This document shows, one piece after another, positions 1 through 8,418 of a DNA stretch of 64,000 nucleotides. The stretch's first letter is position 1, and each line of letters opens with the position of its first letter. This DNA comes from CAYXLI01 sp964464925. GTDB lineage: Bacteria; Acidobacteriota; Terriglobia; Bryobacterales; Bryobacteraceae. The notes under the pieces were generated by a model, which was not told the DNA's origin, made no database searches, and saw nothing but the letters and a program-made list of their open reading frames with translations. The translations under genes and the position numbers were made by a program. The stretch spans positions 84,753 through 148,752 of the forward strand of contig CAYXLI010000013.1 in assembly GCA_964464925.1 (NCBI GenBank). The letters run 5' to 3'.

Positions 1-1833
1 ACTCCGTTCGACATTTTCCAGATCTTCAGCACGATGACGAAGATCGCCGGAGCGCATTCACTGAAGGCGGGCGTGGATGCGCGGGAATACCGCGAGAGTT
101 CAGCGAGCTACGGGAATTCGAGCGGCACCTATCAATTCCGGTCCGACCTGGTTCGCGGCCCGCTGGACAACTCGACGAGTGCACCGCTCGGGCAGGACCT
201 TGCGTCGTTCCTACTCGGATATCCGACGGGCGGAGGCTTTGACGTAAACACGTTCCGCACGAATCAGGCAAAGTACCTGTCTTTGTTTCTGCAGGATGAT
301 TGGCGCGTGAAGTCGAACCTGACGCTGAACCTCGGAGTTCGTTGGGAGCGTGACTTTGGGACCACGGAGCGCTTCAACCGGTCGGTCAACGGTTTTGACT
401 TCACAACGGCGAGCCCGATCGCGGGCGCGGCTCAGGCCGCGTATGCGGCAAAGCCGACGGCGGGTCTTTCTCCGGCGGATTTCAAGGTAAACGGCGGACT
501 GCTGTTTGCGAACTCGAACAACCCACAGATATACAAGACGAATCCCGGCTACTTCAGCCCGCGGTTCGGATTTGCTTGGACTCCGGGCGGCATGGGGGGC
601 AAGACGGTGCTGCGCGGCGGTGCGGGTATGTTCGTATTCCCGATCGGAACCACGGGCATCAACCAGGTGGGCTTCAGCCAGAGCACTCCGATTCTGGGCG
701 CGGGCAACACGGGCGGCTTGCGGCCCACGTCGACGCTTGCCGATCCATTCCCGCAGGGCATTCTGCAGGCGACCGGATCGAGTTTGGGTCTGGCCACCTA
801 TCTTGGAAGAAGCTTCAACTTCTATAATCCGAATCCACAGAATCCGTACTCGGTCCGCTGGACGTTAGACGTGCAGCGCGAACTTGGCCACGGCATGGTG
901 TTCGAAATCGGCTACACGGGAAACCACAGCGTGCACCTGACGATGAACCGGCAGCTCGACTATATTCCGCCGCAGTACCTGAGCACATCGCCCGTACGAG
1001 ATCAGGCGGTGATCGACCGGCTTTCGGCGAATGTGCCGAACCCGTTCGCGGGGCTGTTGCCCGGCACCAGCAACAACGGATCCACCATCGCGTTCAGCCA
1101 GTTGCTGCGCCCGTTCCCGCAGTTCACGGGCGTGACGATGCAATCCACGAACGACGGCAGCTCCTACTTCCACGGCATGCAGGCACGGCTGGAGAAGCGC
1201 TTCTCACACGGCTTGCAGTTCCTGGTGAATTTCCAGCACGGACGCACGATCGAGAAGACAAGCCGGCTGAACGACTTCAGTGGTCCGGAAAAACGACCGG
1301 CGAGTATCGACCGTCCGAACCGTTTCGTCACCAGCGCAAGCTACGAACTGCCGTTCGGCAAAGGGAAGACATTTGCCGGAAACGCGAATGCATTCGTGAA
1401 TCGCGTGATCGGCGGATGGACGATCAATGGGATCTATTCCTACGAATCCGGTGCGCCGGCGGGCGACTGGGGCAACATCATTTACTACGGGGGCGACCTG
1501 AAGTGGAATCCGCGGGGAGTGGACGGGGCGTTCGACGTAACGCAGTTCAACCGCAACACGACGCAGCAGTTGGGGAGCAACATCCGCACGTTCCCGACGA
1601 AATTCAGTGCGCTTCGCCAAGACGCGATGAACAACTTCGACGCATCGGTAATCAAGAACATTCCTGTGAAGGAGCGGGTTTCGCTGCAGTTCCGGACGGA
1701 GTTCTTCAACGCGTTCAACCATGCAGTGTTCGATGCTCCGCAACTGGATCCGACCAAGTCAAACTTCGGCACCATTACTGGCGTGACGAATCTGGAGAGG
1801 CATATCCAGATGGCGCTGCGTCTGTCCTGGTAA
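1..1833 (+). CDS. Oar-like TonB-dependent outer-membrane receptor, 3' part only
   Basis: The frame is open from base 1, so the true start lies before the window. About 610 residues are present. They contain the periodic aromatic beta-strand patterns of an outer-membrane barrel, phrases such as FLQDDWRVKSNLTLNLGVRWE and SPRFGFAWTP, and a C-terminus ending in aromatic LSW, as expected for BAM-recognised barrel proteins. The same phrases recur in the two complete receptors at 35864-39160 and 40181-43705, which carry a CarboxypepD_reg domain and plug at the N-terminus. Family knowledge: Oar-like receptors are very numerous in Solibacter-type acidobacteria and probably import glycans or other large ligands. 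The ligand cannot be told from this fragment. Confidence 0.9.
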   Translation, partial: TPFDIFQIFSTMTKIAGAHSLKAGVDAREYRESSASYGNSSGTYQFRSDLVRGPLDNSTSAPLGQDLASFLLGYPTGGGFDVNTFRTNQAKYLSLFLQDDWRVKSNLTLNLGVRWERDFGTTERFNRSVNGFDFTTASPIAGAAQAAYAAKPTAGLSPADFKVNGGLLFANSNNPQIYKTNPGYFSPRFGFAWTPGGMGGKTVLRGGAGMFVFPIGTTGINQVGFSQSTPILGAGNTGGLRPTSTLADPFPQGILQATGSSLGLATYLGRSFNFYNPNPQNPYSVRWTLDVQRELGHGMVFEIGYTGNHSVHLTMNRQLDYIPPQYLSTSPVRDQAVIDRLSANVPNPFAGLLPGTSNNGSTIAFSQLLRPFPQFTGVTMQSTNDGSSYFHGMQARLEKRFSHGLQFLVNFQHGRTIEKTSRLNDFSGPEKRPASIDRPNRFVTSASYELPFGKGKTFAGNANAFVNRVIGGWTINGIYSYESGAPAGDWGNIIYYGGDLKWNPRGVDGAFDVTQFNRNTTQQLGSNIRTFPTKFSALRQDAMNNFDASVIKNIPVKERVSLQFRTEFFNAFNHAVFDAPQLDPTKSNFGTITGVTNLERHIQMALRLSW

Positions 1834-1842
1834 TTCGCTGGC

Positions 1843-2748
1843 TTAGGACAACGCGGCAATCGCGACTTCGGCAGTACCGGCCTGAATGGCGACCGTGTCC
1901 TCGAGGTTGCGTGCGTAGCCGCCAGCCAGGGTGATGCCAACGGGTGCGTTATTAGCGAGTGCCGTCTGGATGACAAGCTCATCACGGCGGCGCAGGCCTT
2001 CCATGGTGAGAGAGAGTCCTCCGAGCTGGTCGTCGAAATAAGGGTCTGCACCGGCCACATAGAAGACCAGATCGGGTTTAAAGTTCTGCACTGCGGGGAC
2101 GTATTCGCGGGCAAGGCGCATGAGGTACTCGTCGTCCTTGACGCCGTCTTCCAGGTGCACATCGATGTCAGAGGGGGGCTTTTCGCTCGGGTAGTTATTG
2201 AATTGGTGGATGGAGAATGTGAAGACCGTTGGGTCACCCGCAAAAATGGAGGCGGTACCGTTGCCGTGGTGCACGTCACAATCGACCACGAATACCCGCT
2301 CGACAAGTTTGTCGTGCTGGAGTCTGCGGATCGCGGCTGCCACGTCGTGAATGGCGCAGAATCCCTCGCCGTGATCGGCGAAGGCGTGATGGAAGCCGCC
2401 GCCGCAATTGAACGCGATCCTGTATTGCAGCGCGAGGCGGCCGGTCAGGATGGAGCCGCCCGCGTGGCGCCAGAACCCGTGAACCATCGCTTGAGAATAC
2501 GGAATTTCCAGCCGCATTACCTCTTCGAAGGTCAGCAGGCCTGTGTGGAGACGGCGAACCCAGTTGGCGTTGTGGACGAGGCGCAGGTCATCATCCGTGG
2601 CCGGGCCGGGTGCGGTGAAGTCCCCTTCCGTTGCGACACCGGTCCGGAGCAGGCGCTCGCGGATCAACTTGAATTTCGACGAAGGAAAGACATGCGAGCC
2701 CAAGTGGAGGTCGTAGTCTTCGTGATACACCAACTTCACAGGCAACAA
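1843..2748 (-). CDS. Histone deacetylase-family protein, class IV (HDAC11)-like
   Basis: A 301-residue protein of the arginase/deacetylase fold. Visible active-site elements are the His pair H120-H121 in GGGFHHA, the zinc ligands D158 and H160 in DVHHGNG, the third ligand D235 in AGADPYFDD and the transition-state tyrosine Y278 in AGGY. The segments FHHAFADHGEGFCAIHD and DQLGGLSLTMEGLRRRDEL resemble eukaryotic HDAC11 and its bacterial relatives more than AcuC. Likely role: hydrolysis of acetyl-lysine or another acylated amine in the cytoplasm; the substrate is unknown. It starts 15 bases after the stop of the phosphate acetyltransferase gene, so the two are probably cotranscribed. The start is TTG; a GTG three codons later (2739) is equally possible, and neither has a clear Shine-Dalgarno. 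Confidence 0.88.
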   Translation of the reverse strand: MLPVKLVYHEDYDLHLGSHVFPSSKFKLIRERLLRTGVATEGDFTAPGPATDDDLRLVHNANWVRRLHTGLLTFEEVMRLEIPYSQAMVHGFWRHAGGSILTGRLALQYRIAFNCGGGFHHAFADHGEGFCAIHDVAAAIRRLQHDKLVERVFVVDCDVHHGNGTASIFAGDPTVFTFSIHQFNNYPSEKPPSDIDVHLEDGVKDDEYLMRLAREYVPAVQNFKPDLVFYVAGADPYFDDQLGGLSLTMEGLRRRDELVIQTALANNAPVGITLAGGYARNLEDTVAIQAGTAEVAIAALS

Positions 2749-2763
2749 TCTGGCATCAGCATA

Positions 2764-3762
2764 TCAGGCCCGGGCCGAATCGGCGGTCTCCGACTGCAGA
2801 GCGGAGATGAGCGCGACGGTATAGACATCATCCGCTGAGCAGCCGCGGGACAGGTCGTTCGCCGGTTTTGCGAGGCCTTGCAGGATAGGACCGACGGCCA
2901 TGCCGGCACCGAGACGCTCCACTAGCTTGTAAGCGATGTTGCCGGAGGAGAGGTCCGGGAAGATGAGCGTATTGGCTTTGCCGGCAACCGTGGATCCGGG
3001 TGCTTTCGCGGATCCGATGGCCGGCACGATCGCCGCGTCCACTTGCAGTTCGCCATCGACGTTCAGGCCGGGGGCGCGCTGGTGAATCACTCGAAGCGCC
3101 TCCTGAACCTTATCCACTGTCTCGTGCTTCGCGCTGCCCTTCGTGGAGAACGAAAGCAGGGCAACCGCCGGTTCGGCGTTCAGGACGACTTTCGTGTTTT
3201 GCGCCGTGGCGATAGCAATTTCAGCGAGTTCCACGGCGCTGGGATCGATGACGATGCCGCAGTCAGCGAACAGATAGAGACCGTTGTGTCCGTAGGAAGG
3301 ATCCTGAACGGCCATGACAAAGAAACTGGAGACTGTCTTGACGCCTGGCTGCGTACCGATGCAATGCAGGGCGGCGCGTACAGTCTCGCCGGTGGTGTTT
3401 GCGGCGCCTCCGACGAATCCGTCAGCGTGGCCGCCAGCGACCATCAGTGCGGAAAAGTACAGCGGCTTCTTTGAGATTTCCGCTGCTTCGATTTCGGTAA
3501 TACCCTTTGAGCGGCGGCGTTCGTAATAAATGCGGGAGTAGCGCTCGTCGGGAGGAACGAATTTTACTCCGTCGTGAAGATCCGGACGTCTTTCACCAAT
3601 GAGAATAGGGTCAACCAGCCCTTCGCGAGCCAGGCGATCAGCCGCCGCCAGCACACGCGGATCATTACCCTCGGGGAAAACGATGCGTTTCCGGCGCTTC
3701 AGTGCACGGACGCGCTCGACCTGATCGTTCAGAAATCCGAGGGCGGAAGTAGGCAGAGCCAT
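2764..3762 (-). CDS. pta: Phosphate acetyltransferase
   Basis: A 332-residue protein matching the PTA_PTB domain along its whole length, the size of the short single-domain Pta without the DRTGG/AAA N-terminus. Recognisable blocks are RIVFPEGNDPRVL near the N-terminus, MVAGGHADGFVGGAANTTGE in the middle and IFPDLSSGNIAYKLVERLG near the C-terminus. It interconverts acetyl-CoA and acetyl phosphate. The ATG at 3762 has GAGGG four bases upstream. No acetate kinase is adjacent; instead the downstream partner is the deacetylase-fold gene, an arrangement that pairs an acetyl-phosphate producer with a candidate deacylase. Confidence 0.93.
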   Translation of the reverse strand: MALPTSALGFLNDQVERVRALKRRKRIVFPEGNDPRVLAAADRLAREGLVDPILIGERRPDLHDGVKFVPPDERYSRIYYERRRSKGITEIEAAEISKKPLYFSALMVAGGHADGFVGGAANTTGETVRAALHCIGTQPGVKTVSSFFVMAVQDPSYGHNGLYLFADCGIVIDPSAVELAEIAIATAQNTKVVLNAEPAVALLSFSTKGSAKHETVDKVQEALRVIHQRAPGLNVDGELQVDAAIVPAIGSAKAPGSTVAGKANTLIFPDLSSGNIAYKLVERLGAGMAVGPILQGLAKPANDLSRGCSADDVYTVALISALQSETADSARA

Positions 3763-3949
3763 ACGCCCTCATTGTGTCATAGTGCCATTTCTGACCGTCC
3801 ACTCTCCTCACCCTAAGTTCCGGTATTTAGCACAACCGCTTGAAACAGAAGCAGAGAATTTTGGTCTGAAAATTGCACTCTATTTTGTAACTCACGGTTA
3901 CTGTATGGTTCGAGGTAAGTAGCTTTGTGTTCCGGAGGATCAGGTTCGC

Positions 3950-6900
3950 ATGATGAGATCGCTATTTGGATGGATGAGAGCCATTGCGGCGCTGACACTC
4001 GCCGCTGGCAGTTCACTGCAAGCGCAACAACTGCTAGTGAGCCCGACCACAATTACAACCGCTTACACCGCCGGTGCGCAGAATCCTCCGCCATCGATAG
4101 ACGTGACGATACTGAGCAACGGCGCGCAAGTTCCTTTCGCTGCGAGCCTTATCTTCAACAGCGCGGCGACCGGCTGGGCTTTTCTGGCAAGTCCGAACAC
4201 CTCGACCCCCGGTAAGGTGACGGTAGCCTTTTCGCCCCAGAGTGTGCCCGGCGGTCTGGCTGTCGGAACGTATACCGCGAATCTGAATATCGATGCGCCC
4301 CTGGCGACACCCAATCGCGTGACCGTACCGGTCACGTTGAATGTAGTGGCGACATCGCAACTCTCGATATCGCCCACCGCCGTTAGCCTGGCGGGCAGCA
4401 CCGGAGGGACAACTCCCATCTCGACGACAGTGACCGTGAATAGCAGCGGATCACCGTTTGCCTTCACCACCAGCACCGCTGTAACGAGTCCGTCCGGTGG
4501 AAGCTGGCTGACGGTGGCGCCCGCATCGGGTAATACGGGATCGCAGATTACAGTCAGCGCAAATCCGACTGGTTTGGCGGCCGGCACCTACACAGGCAAA
4601 GTGACACTAACGTCCGCGGGCATTGTGAACTCGCCTCTGGATATTCCCGTGAGCTTTACAGTAAGCGCGCCCGCGCAGATCAATGCCAGCCCCGGAATGC
4701 TGAACTTCAATGTACAAACCGGAACCTCGAGTGCGACGCCCACGCCGCAATCCATTACGCTTTCAAACACCGGGCTGCAGTATCTGGCGACGATCACATA
4801 TCAGTCCGCTGCAATCGGATGGCTGACGGTAACGCCCGTGAGCGGCGCAACGCCGGCCACACTACAGGCAGCGGTGAGTACGACTGGTTTAGCCAATGGC
4901 GTGTACAACGCGAAGATCACTCTGTCAGCGCCCGGAACGGCGGCGGACCTGCAGATTCCGGTCACTCTGACCATCAGCAATGCACCACTGATCAATGTGA
5001 ACCCGAGCGGCCTGACCTTCACGACACAGCAAGGAAGGTCTCCGGACACGCAAGCGATTACGCTAAGCAGCACCGGCGCACCCCTGGTCTATACATTCGG
5101 CCTGACGAATGCGCCGTGGCTGATTCTCAGCCCAATTACGGGCGACAACCGGGTATTTGTGAGTCCGAATGCGGCAGGTCTTGGGGTGGGTACCTATAAC
5201 GGCAGCATCAACGTGAGCGCCCCTGGTGCCGGCAACAGCCCCGTGACCGTGCCGGTCACGCTGACGGTCCTGTCGGTTGTGACGGTGTCGGTGGCGCCGG
5301 CAAATCTGACGTTCACCGCCCAAGCCGGCGGGAGTTTCCCCGCGCTACAGGGGCTCAGTGTGACGAGTTCCGACGGAAGCGCGCAGAACTTCTCGGTGAA
5401 GACGACCACCACGGATGGAGCGAACTGGCTGGTGGTGGATCGGAACGACGGCACCACGACGACGTCGGGCGATCCCGCTAAGGTGAATGTGCTGGTAAAC
5501 CAGAGCGGGCTCGCACCCGGTAACTACACCGGATCCATCACGATTGGGATCAAAAACACAAACCTCTCACAGACGATTCCGGTGAGCCTGACGGTGACTG
5601 GATCGGCATCACTCACGGCATCCCCGGCGAATCTGGCGTTCACGCAACCGGCGGGCGGCGCAGTCCCGGCGGCGCAAAGCGTGCAGATCAGCAGCAACGT
5701 GAGCGGCCAGACGTTCATTGCTACAACCTCGACTTCATCGGGTGGCAACTGGCTGAGTGTGACCCCGGCTAATGGGACCACGACAGCCGGTACTCCGAGC
5801 ACATTATCCGTCAGCATCAACGCTAACTCGCTTGCGACGGGATTCTACGACGGAAACGTGACGGTGCTGATTCCGAATACGAGCAGTTCCGTCGTGATTC
5901 CCGTGAAATTGACCGTGGGCACCGTGTCGAATCTGACTGCGGCTCCAGCGAGTCTGAACTTCACATACTCTTTGAACGGCCCTGCTCCGGCGGCGCAGAC
6001 GATTCACGCGGCGAGCAGCGGGAATGCGATCGCCCTGACGGCGACCGCGGCGACGACACCCGCCGGGGGGACGTGGCTGCAGATCAGCCCATCGGCCGGC
6101 AACACACCTTTGGATGTGTCGGTGTCCGTAGTGACGGCGGGGCTGACAGCTGGCACCTACACGGGCAATGTAGTGATCAGCGGACAAGGTGCATCCAACG
6201 GTGCGCAAACCGTGGCCGTGACGCTTACCGTCACTGCGCCGGCTGCGCCTGTGCTGACGCAGTTGGTGAACGGTGCGACCTTCCTCGCGACGCCTGCTGT
6301 GCCCGGACTGATCGTGACGCTGCAAGGTACGGGAATGGGTCCTGCGACCGGCGTGACCTACGCGGTGAACGCGCAGGGAATGGTCGATTCCACGTTGAGC
6401 GGGACGCGAGTGGTGTTTGATGGCGTGTTCGCGGCCCCGGTGCTGTACGCCTCCGCGACGCAGGTAAACGCGATTGTGCCTTATGACCTGTTCGGGCGGA
6501 TCAGTACGGGAGTGCAGGTGGAATATCAGGGGCAGCGCTCCAATACGCTACAGTTGCGGGTAGATCAGTTCTCGCCGGGCATTTTCGCGCAAGGTGGAAG
6601 CGGGCAGGGCGCGATCCTGAACCAGAACTTCTCGGCGAATGCGGCGAACAATCCGGCGGACCGCGGCAGTATCATCCAGATCTTCGCGACAGGGGAGGGC
6701 CAGACGAATCCGCCCGGCGTCAACGGAAAGATCATTGGCTCAGATCTCCGCAAGCCGCTGCAGCCTGTGACGGTGCGGATCGGTGGGGTGAATGCGGAGG
6801 TCACGTACTACGGGTCGGCTCCGACCCTGGTCTCCGGCGCAATCCAGGTGAATGCGCGGGTGCCCGCTTCGATCGCAGCCGGCGTGCAGCCAATCGAGAT

Positions 6901-6952
6901 CAGCATCGGCGGCGTCGTGAGCCAGCCGAACGTGACCGTCGCAATACGGTGA
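3950..6952 (+). CDS. Secreted repeat protein with seven BACON/Ig-like repeats and a C-terminal TIGR03437 domain
   Basis: A 1000-residue protein with an N-terminal signal peptide (MRAIAALTLAAGSSLQAQ). Seven tandem repeats of about 90-105 residues follow between roughly residues 28 and 762. Each contains a variant of the pattern W-L-x-V-x-P, then GLA-x-G-T-Y-x-G, and closes with IPV-x-LTV, which is BACON/Ig-like. The last 235 residues match TIGR03437, with GLIVTLQGTGMG, LYASATQVNAIVPY and AIQVNARVP. TIGR03437 has no established function; it is known mainly as a C-terminal module of secreted proteins in Solibacter relatives. Probable role: cell-surface adhesion or carbohydrate contact, by inference only. 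GGAGG at 3934-3938 supports the tandem ATG starts at 3950/3953. The gene converges on the methyltransferase gene with three bases between stops. Confidence 0.85.
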   Translation: MMRSLFGWMRAIAALTLAAGSSLQAQQLLVSPTTITTAYTAGAQNPPPSIDVTILSNGAQVPFAASLIFNSAATGWAFLASPNTSTPGKVTVAFSPQSVPGGLAVGTYTANLNIDAPLATPNRVTVPVTLNVVATSQLSISPTAVSLAGSTGGTTPISTTVTVNSSGSPFAFTTSTAVTSPSGGSWLTVAPASGNTGSQITVSANPTGLAAGTYTGKVTLTSAGIVNSPLDIPVSFTVSAPAQINASPGMLNFNVQTGTSSATPTPQSITLSNTGLQYLATITYQSAAIGWLTVTPVSGATPATLQAAVSTTGLANGVYNAKITLSAPGTAADLQIPVTLTISNAPLINVNPSGLTFTTQQGRSPDTQAITLSSTGAPLVYTFGLTNAPWLILSPITGDNRVFVSPNAAGLGVGTYNGSINVSAPGAGNSPVTVPVTLTVLSVVTVSVAPANLTFTAQAGGSFPALQGLSVTSSDGSAQNFSVKTTTTDGANWLVVDRNDGTTTTSGDPAKVNVLVNQSGLAPGNYTGSITIGIKNTNLSQTIPVSLTVTGSASLTASPANLAFTQPAGGAVPAAQSVQISSNVSGQTFIATTSTSSGGNWLSVTPANGTTTAGTPSTLSVSINANSLATGFYDGNVTVLIPNTSSSVVIPVKLTVGTVSNLTAAPASLNFTYSLNGPAPAAQTIHAASSGNAIALTATAATTPAGGTWLQISPSAGNTPLDVSVSVVTAGLTAGTYTGNVVISGQGASNGAQTVAVTLTVTAPAAPVLTQLVNGATFLATPAVPGLIVTLQGTGMGPATGVTYAVNAQGMVDSTLSGTRVVFDGVFAAPVLYASATQVNAIVPYDLFGRISTGVQVEYQGQRSNTLQLRVDQFSPGIFAQGGSGQGAILNQNFSANAANNPADRGSIIQIFATGEGQTNPPGVNGKIIGSDLRKPLQPVTVRIGGVNAEVTYYGSAPTLVSGAIQVNARVPASIAAGVQPIEISIGGVVSQPNVTVAIR

Positions 6953-6955
6953 GTG

Positions 6956-7471
6956 TCACCGTATTTCCCAGAGGTAGATGTTGCGGCCGTCGACTACGGC
7001 AGTTTTGTCCGGCTTCCAGTCGCCCATGTCGAAGCTGTGCGAGACGATACGGCCACCGGGCTTCAATTCTTTCTGCAGTTTAGGGCGGAGCTTCAGGTTA
7101 ACGCTGGGCAGCAGGTACAAGGTCACGACGGTCGCATTCGCCAGATCCGTATCGAAGAGATCGGCTTCGCGAAACGTGACAAGCTCGGTTACCTTGGCCT
7201 TCCTGGCGTTCTCGTTTGCCTCCTGAATCCGCTCCGGGTTGATGTCGATACCGGTCGCGTGTACTCCGTACTTCTCCGCGGCGGTGACAACAATGCGGCC
7301 ATCGCCACAGCCTAGATCATAAAGAATGTCGTTCTTCTTGACGTCAGCGAGTTTGAGCATTTCGTCCACCACGGACTGCGGCGTGGGGACATAGGGAACG
7401 TCCGGCGTTTTCTGCTGCGCAATGCAGCACACCGGGATTCCGAACAGAAAGGTTCTTCGCGAAAGCTGCAT
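6956..7471 (-). CDS. Class I SAM-dependent methyltransferase with an N-terminal export signal
   Basis: A 171-residue Rossmann-fold methyltransferase. Motif I is D52-LGCGDGR and the acidic residue after strand 2 is D76 in GIDINPERI; the post-I and motif IV regions (READLFD, VVTLYLLPSVNLKL) are present, so the fold looks complete. Unusually, the first 20 residues (LSRRTFLFGIPVCCIAQQ) form a twin-arginine-like or lipoprotein-like signal. The ATG at 7471 has GGGAG seven bases upstream, so the signal is part of the gene as read. SAM is not expected outside the cytoplasm, so the N-terminus may instead be a membrane anchor. The substrate is unknown. Confidence 0.82.
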   Translation of the reverse strand: MQLSRRTFLFGIPVCCIAQQKTPDVPYVPTPQSVVDEMLKLADVKKNDILYDLGCGDGRIVVTAAEKYGVHATGIDINPERIQEANENARKAKVTELVTFREADLFDTDLANATVVTLYLLPSVNLKLRPKLQKELKPGGRIVSHSFDMGDWKPDKTAVVDGRNIYLWEIR

Positions 7472-7543
7472 AGAAAAACTCCCGACAGCTTCCGGTTGTA
7501 CGGCAGATTCAGGATAAGGACAAGCAAGTAACGGTGGACGCGA

Positions 7544-7966
7544 CTACGGTGCTTCGCTTGGGAGACTCGCGGAAACGGCTGTTGTGCGCACCCCGGCAAT
7601 CCAGAATGAGAGATAACTGATGGGGAAGCCGGAAATCGTGACGTTCGCAGTCGCCTCGGCCGTGCCCGAAGTGCCTGTGCGGGTCAGGGTGACCATACTG
7701 GTAGTCAGGCCTGAGATCATTGGGGTTCCGGAAGTGGCGGCGGGGTCGTTGTAGACAGCGTATTGCTGCACTTGCGTTGCGGTCGCCGACGGATTCACCG
7801 CTGCGTACCGGACGGCTGCACGCGCCCGATCCACAAGGGACTGATGGAAATAGAGGAACTGGCCGAAATCGATAATGCCGATGAACATGGCAGTGAACGT
7901 CAGTAGAACGAAGGCGCTTTCCACCAGGGTCTGACCGCGTTCCCGAGTATTTCTCTTTTTCAACAT
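7544..7966 (-). CDS. TadE-like pseudopilin, third gene of the minus-strand Tad cassette
   Basis: A 140-residue protein with a short basic head, then G11-QTLVE16, a hydrophobic helix (about 17-37) and FGQFLYFHQSLVDRARAAVRYA. This is the TadE layout, in which a prepilin peptidase cleaves before a hydrophobic helix with a conserved glutamate. It overlaps the preceding TadE gene by seven bases, indicating translational coupling. Its closest match in the window is the third gene of the plus-strand cassette at 11487-11927, which shares IDFGQFLY-H-Q-L. It is probably a minor pseudopilin of a Tad/Flp-type assembly; no Tad ATPase, prepilin peptidase or secretin lies in the window. Confidence 0.85.
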   Translation of the reverse strand: MLKKRNTRERGQTLVESAFVLLTFTAMFIGIIDFGQFLYFHQSLVDRARAAVRYAAVNPSATATQVQQYAVYNDPAATSGTPMISGLTTSMVTLTRTGTSGTAEATANVTISGFPISYLSFWIAGVRTTAVSASLPSEAP

Positions 7967-8418
7967 GATGATCCGTATGAACAGAATGTCCCCAAATAGG
8001 GCATGCTCAGGACTGGTTTATTGAATGTAGTGCTGCCGAATATTCCGTCAACCGTGAAGTTCTGAATCTTCACGGAAACGGCTGTCGGCACGTAAGCCGA
8101 ATCGTAGGTGACTGTGACCAGCACATTGCTTGTGGTCAGATTCGGGACGACTGCGGGGGTGCCGCTCGCCGGGGAACTCGATCCGTAGACGACTACATTT
8201 GCCACAGCGTCGCTATACGACTGAGGAGTGACGCCGTTCCCACTGCTGTTGCTCAGATTCTTAAAGGAAGCATAACGCATGCCATCCCGCACCGCGTTCA
8301 CCAGGCTGTTGTAGACGTAAAAGGTATAGCCGTACTGGAAAACGCCGCAGAAGATCGGAAGGATCAGCGTAGCCGCAAGTGCGAATTCAACAAAGGTATT
8401 CCCTTTTCTGCCTTTCAT
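7960..8418 (-). CDS. TadE-like pseudopilin, second gene of the minus-strand Tad cassette
   Basis: A 152-residue TadE-family protein: basic head MKGRKGN, then TFVE11FALAATLILPIFCGVFQYGY as processing site plus membrane helix, then a beta-rich periplasmic domain. FQYGY-FYVYN and the final P-LY-GTF pattern are shared with the second gene of the plus-strand cassette (10989-11474). The start overlaps the stop of the TadG-like gene in an ATGA arrangement, and the stop overlaps the next TadE start. Four cysteines are present, two of them in the last six residues. Confidence 0.85.
   Translation of the reverse strand: MKGRKGNTFVEFALAATLILPIFCGVFQYGYTFYVYNSLVNAVRDGMRYASFKNLSNSSGNGVTPQSYSDAVANVVVYGSSSPASGTPAVVPNLTTSNVLVTVTYDSAYVPTAVSVKIQNFTVDGIFGSTTFNKPVLSMPYLGTFCSYGSSC

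Noticed and set aside
3887..3901. GTAAC-TCACG-GTTAC inverted repeat before the 1000-residue protein
   Set aside because: Arms of only five bases; too likely by chance to call an operator.
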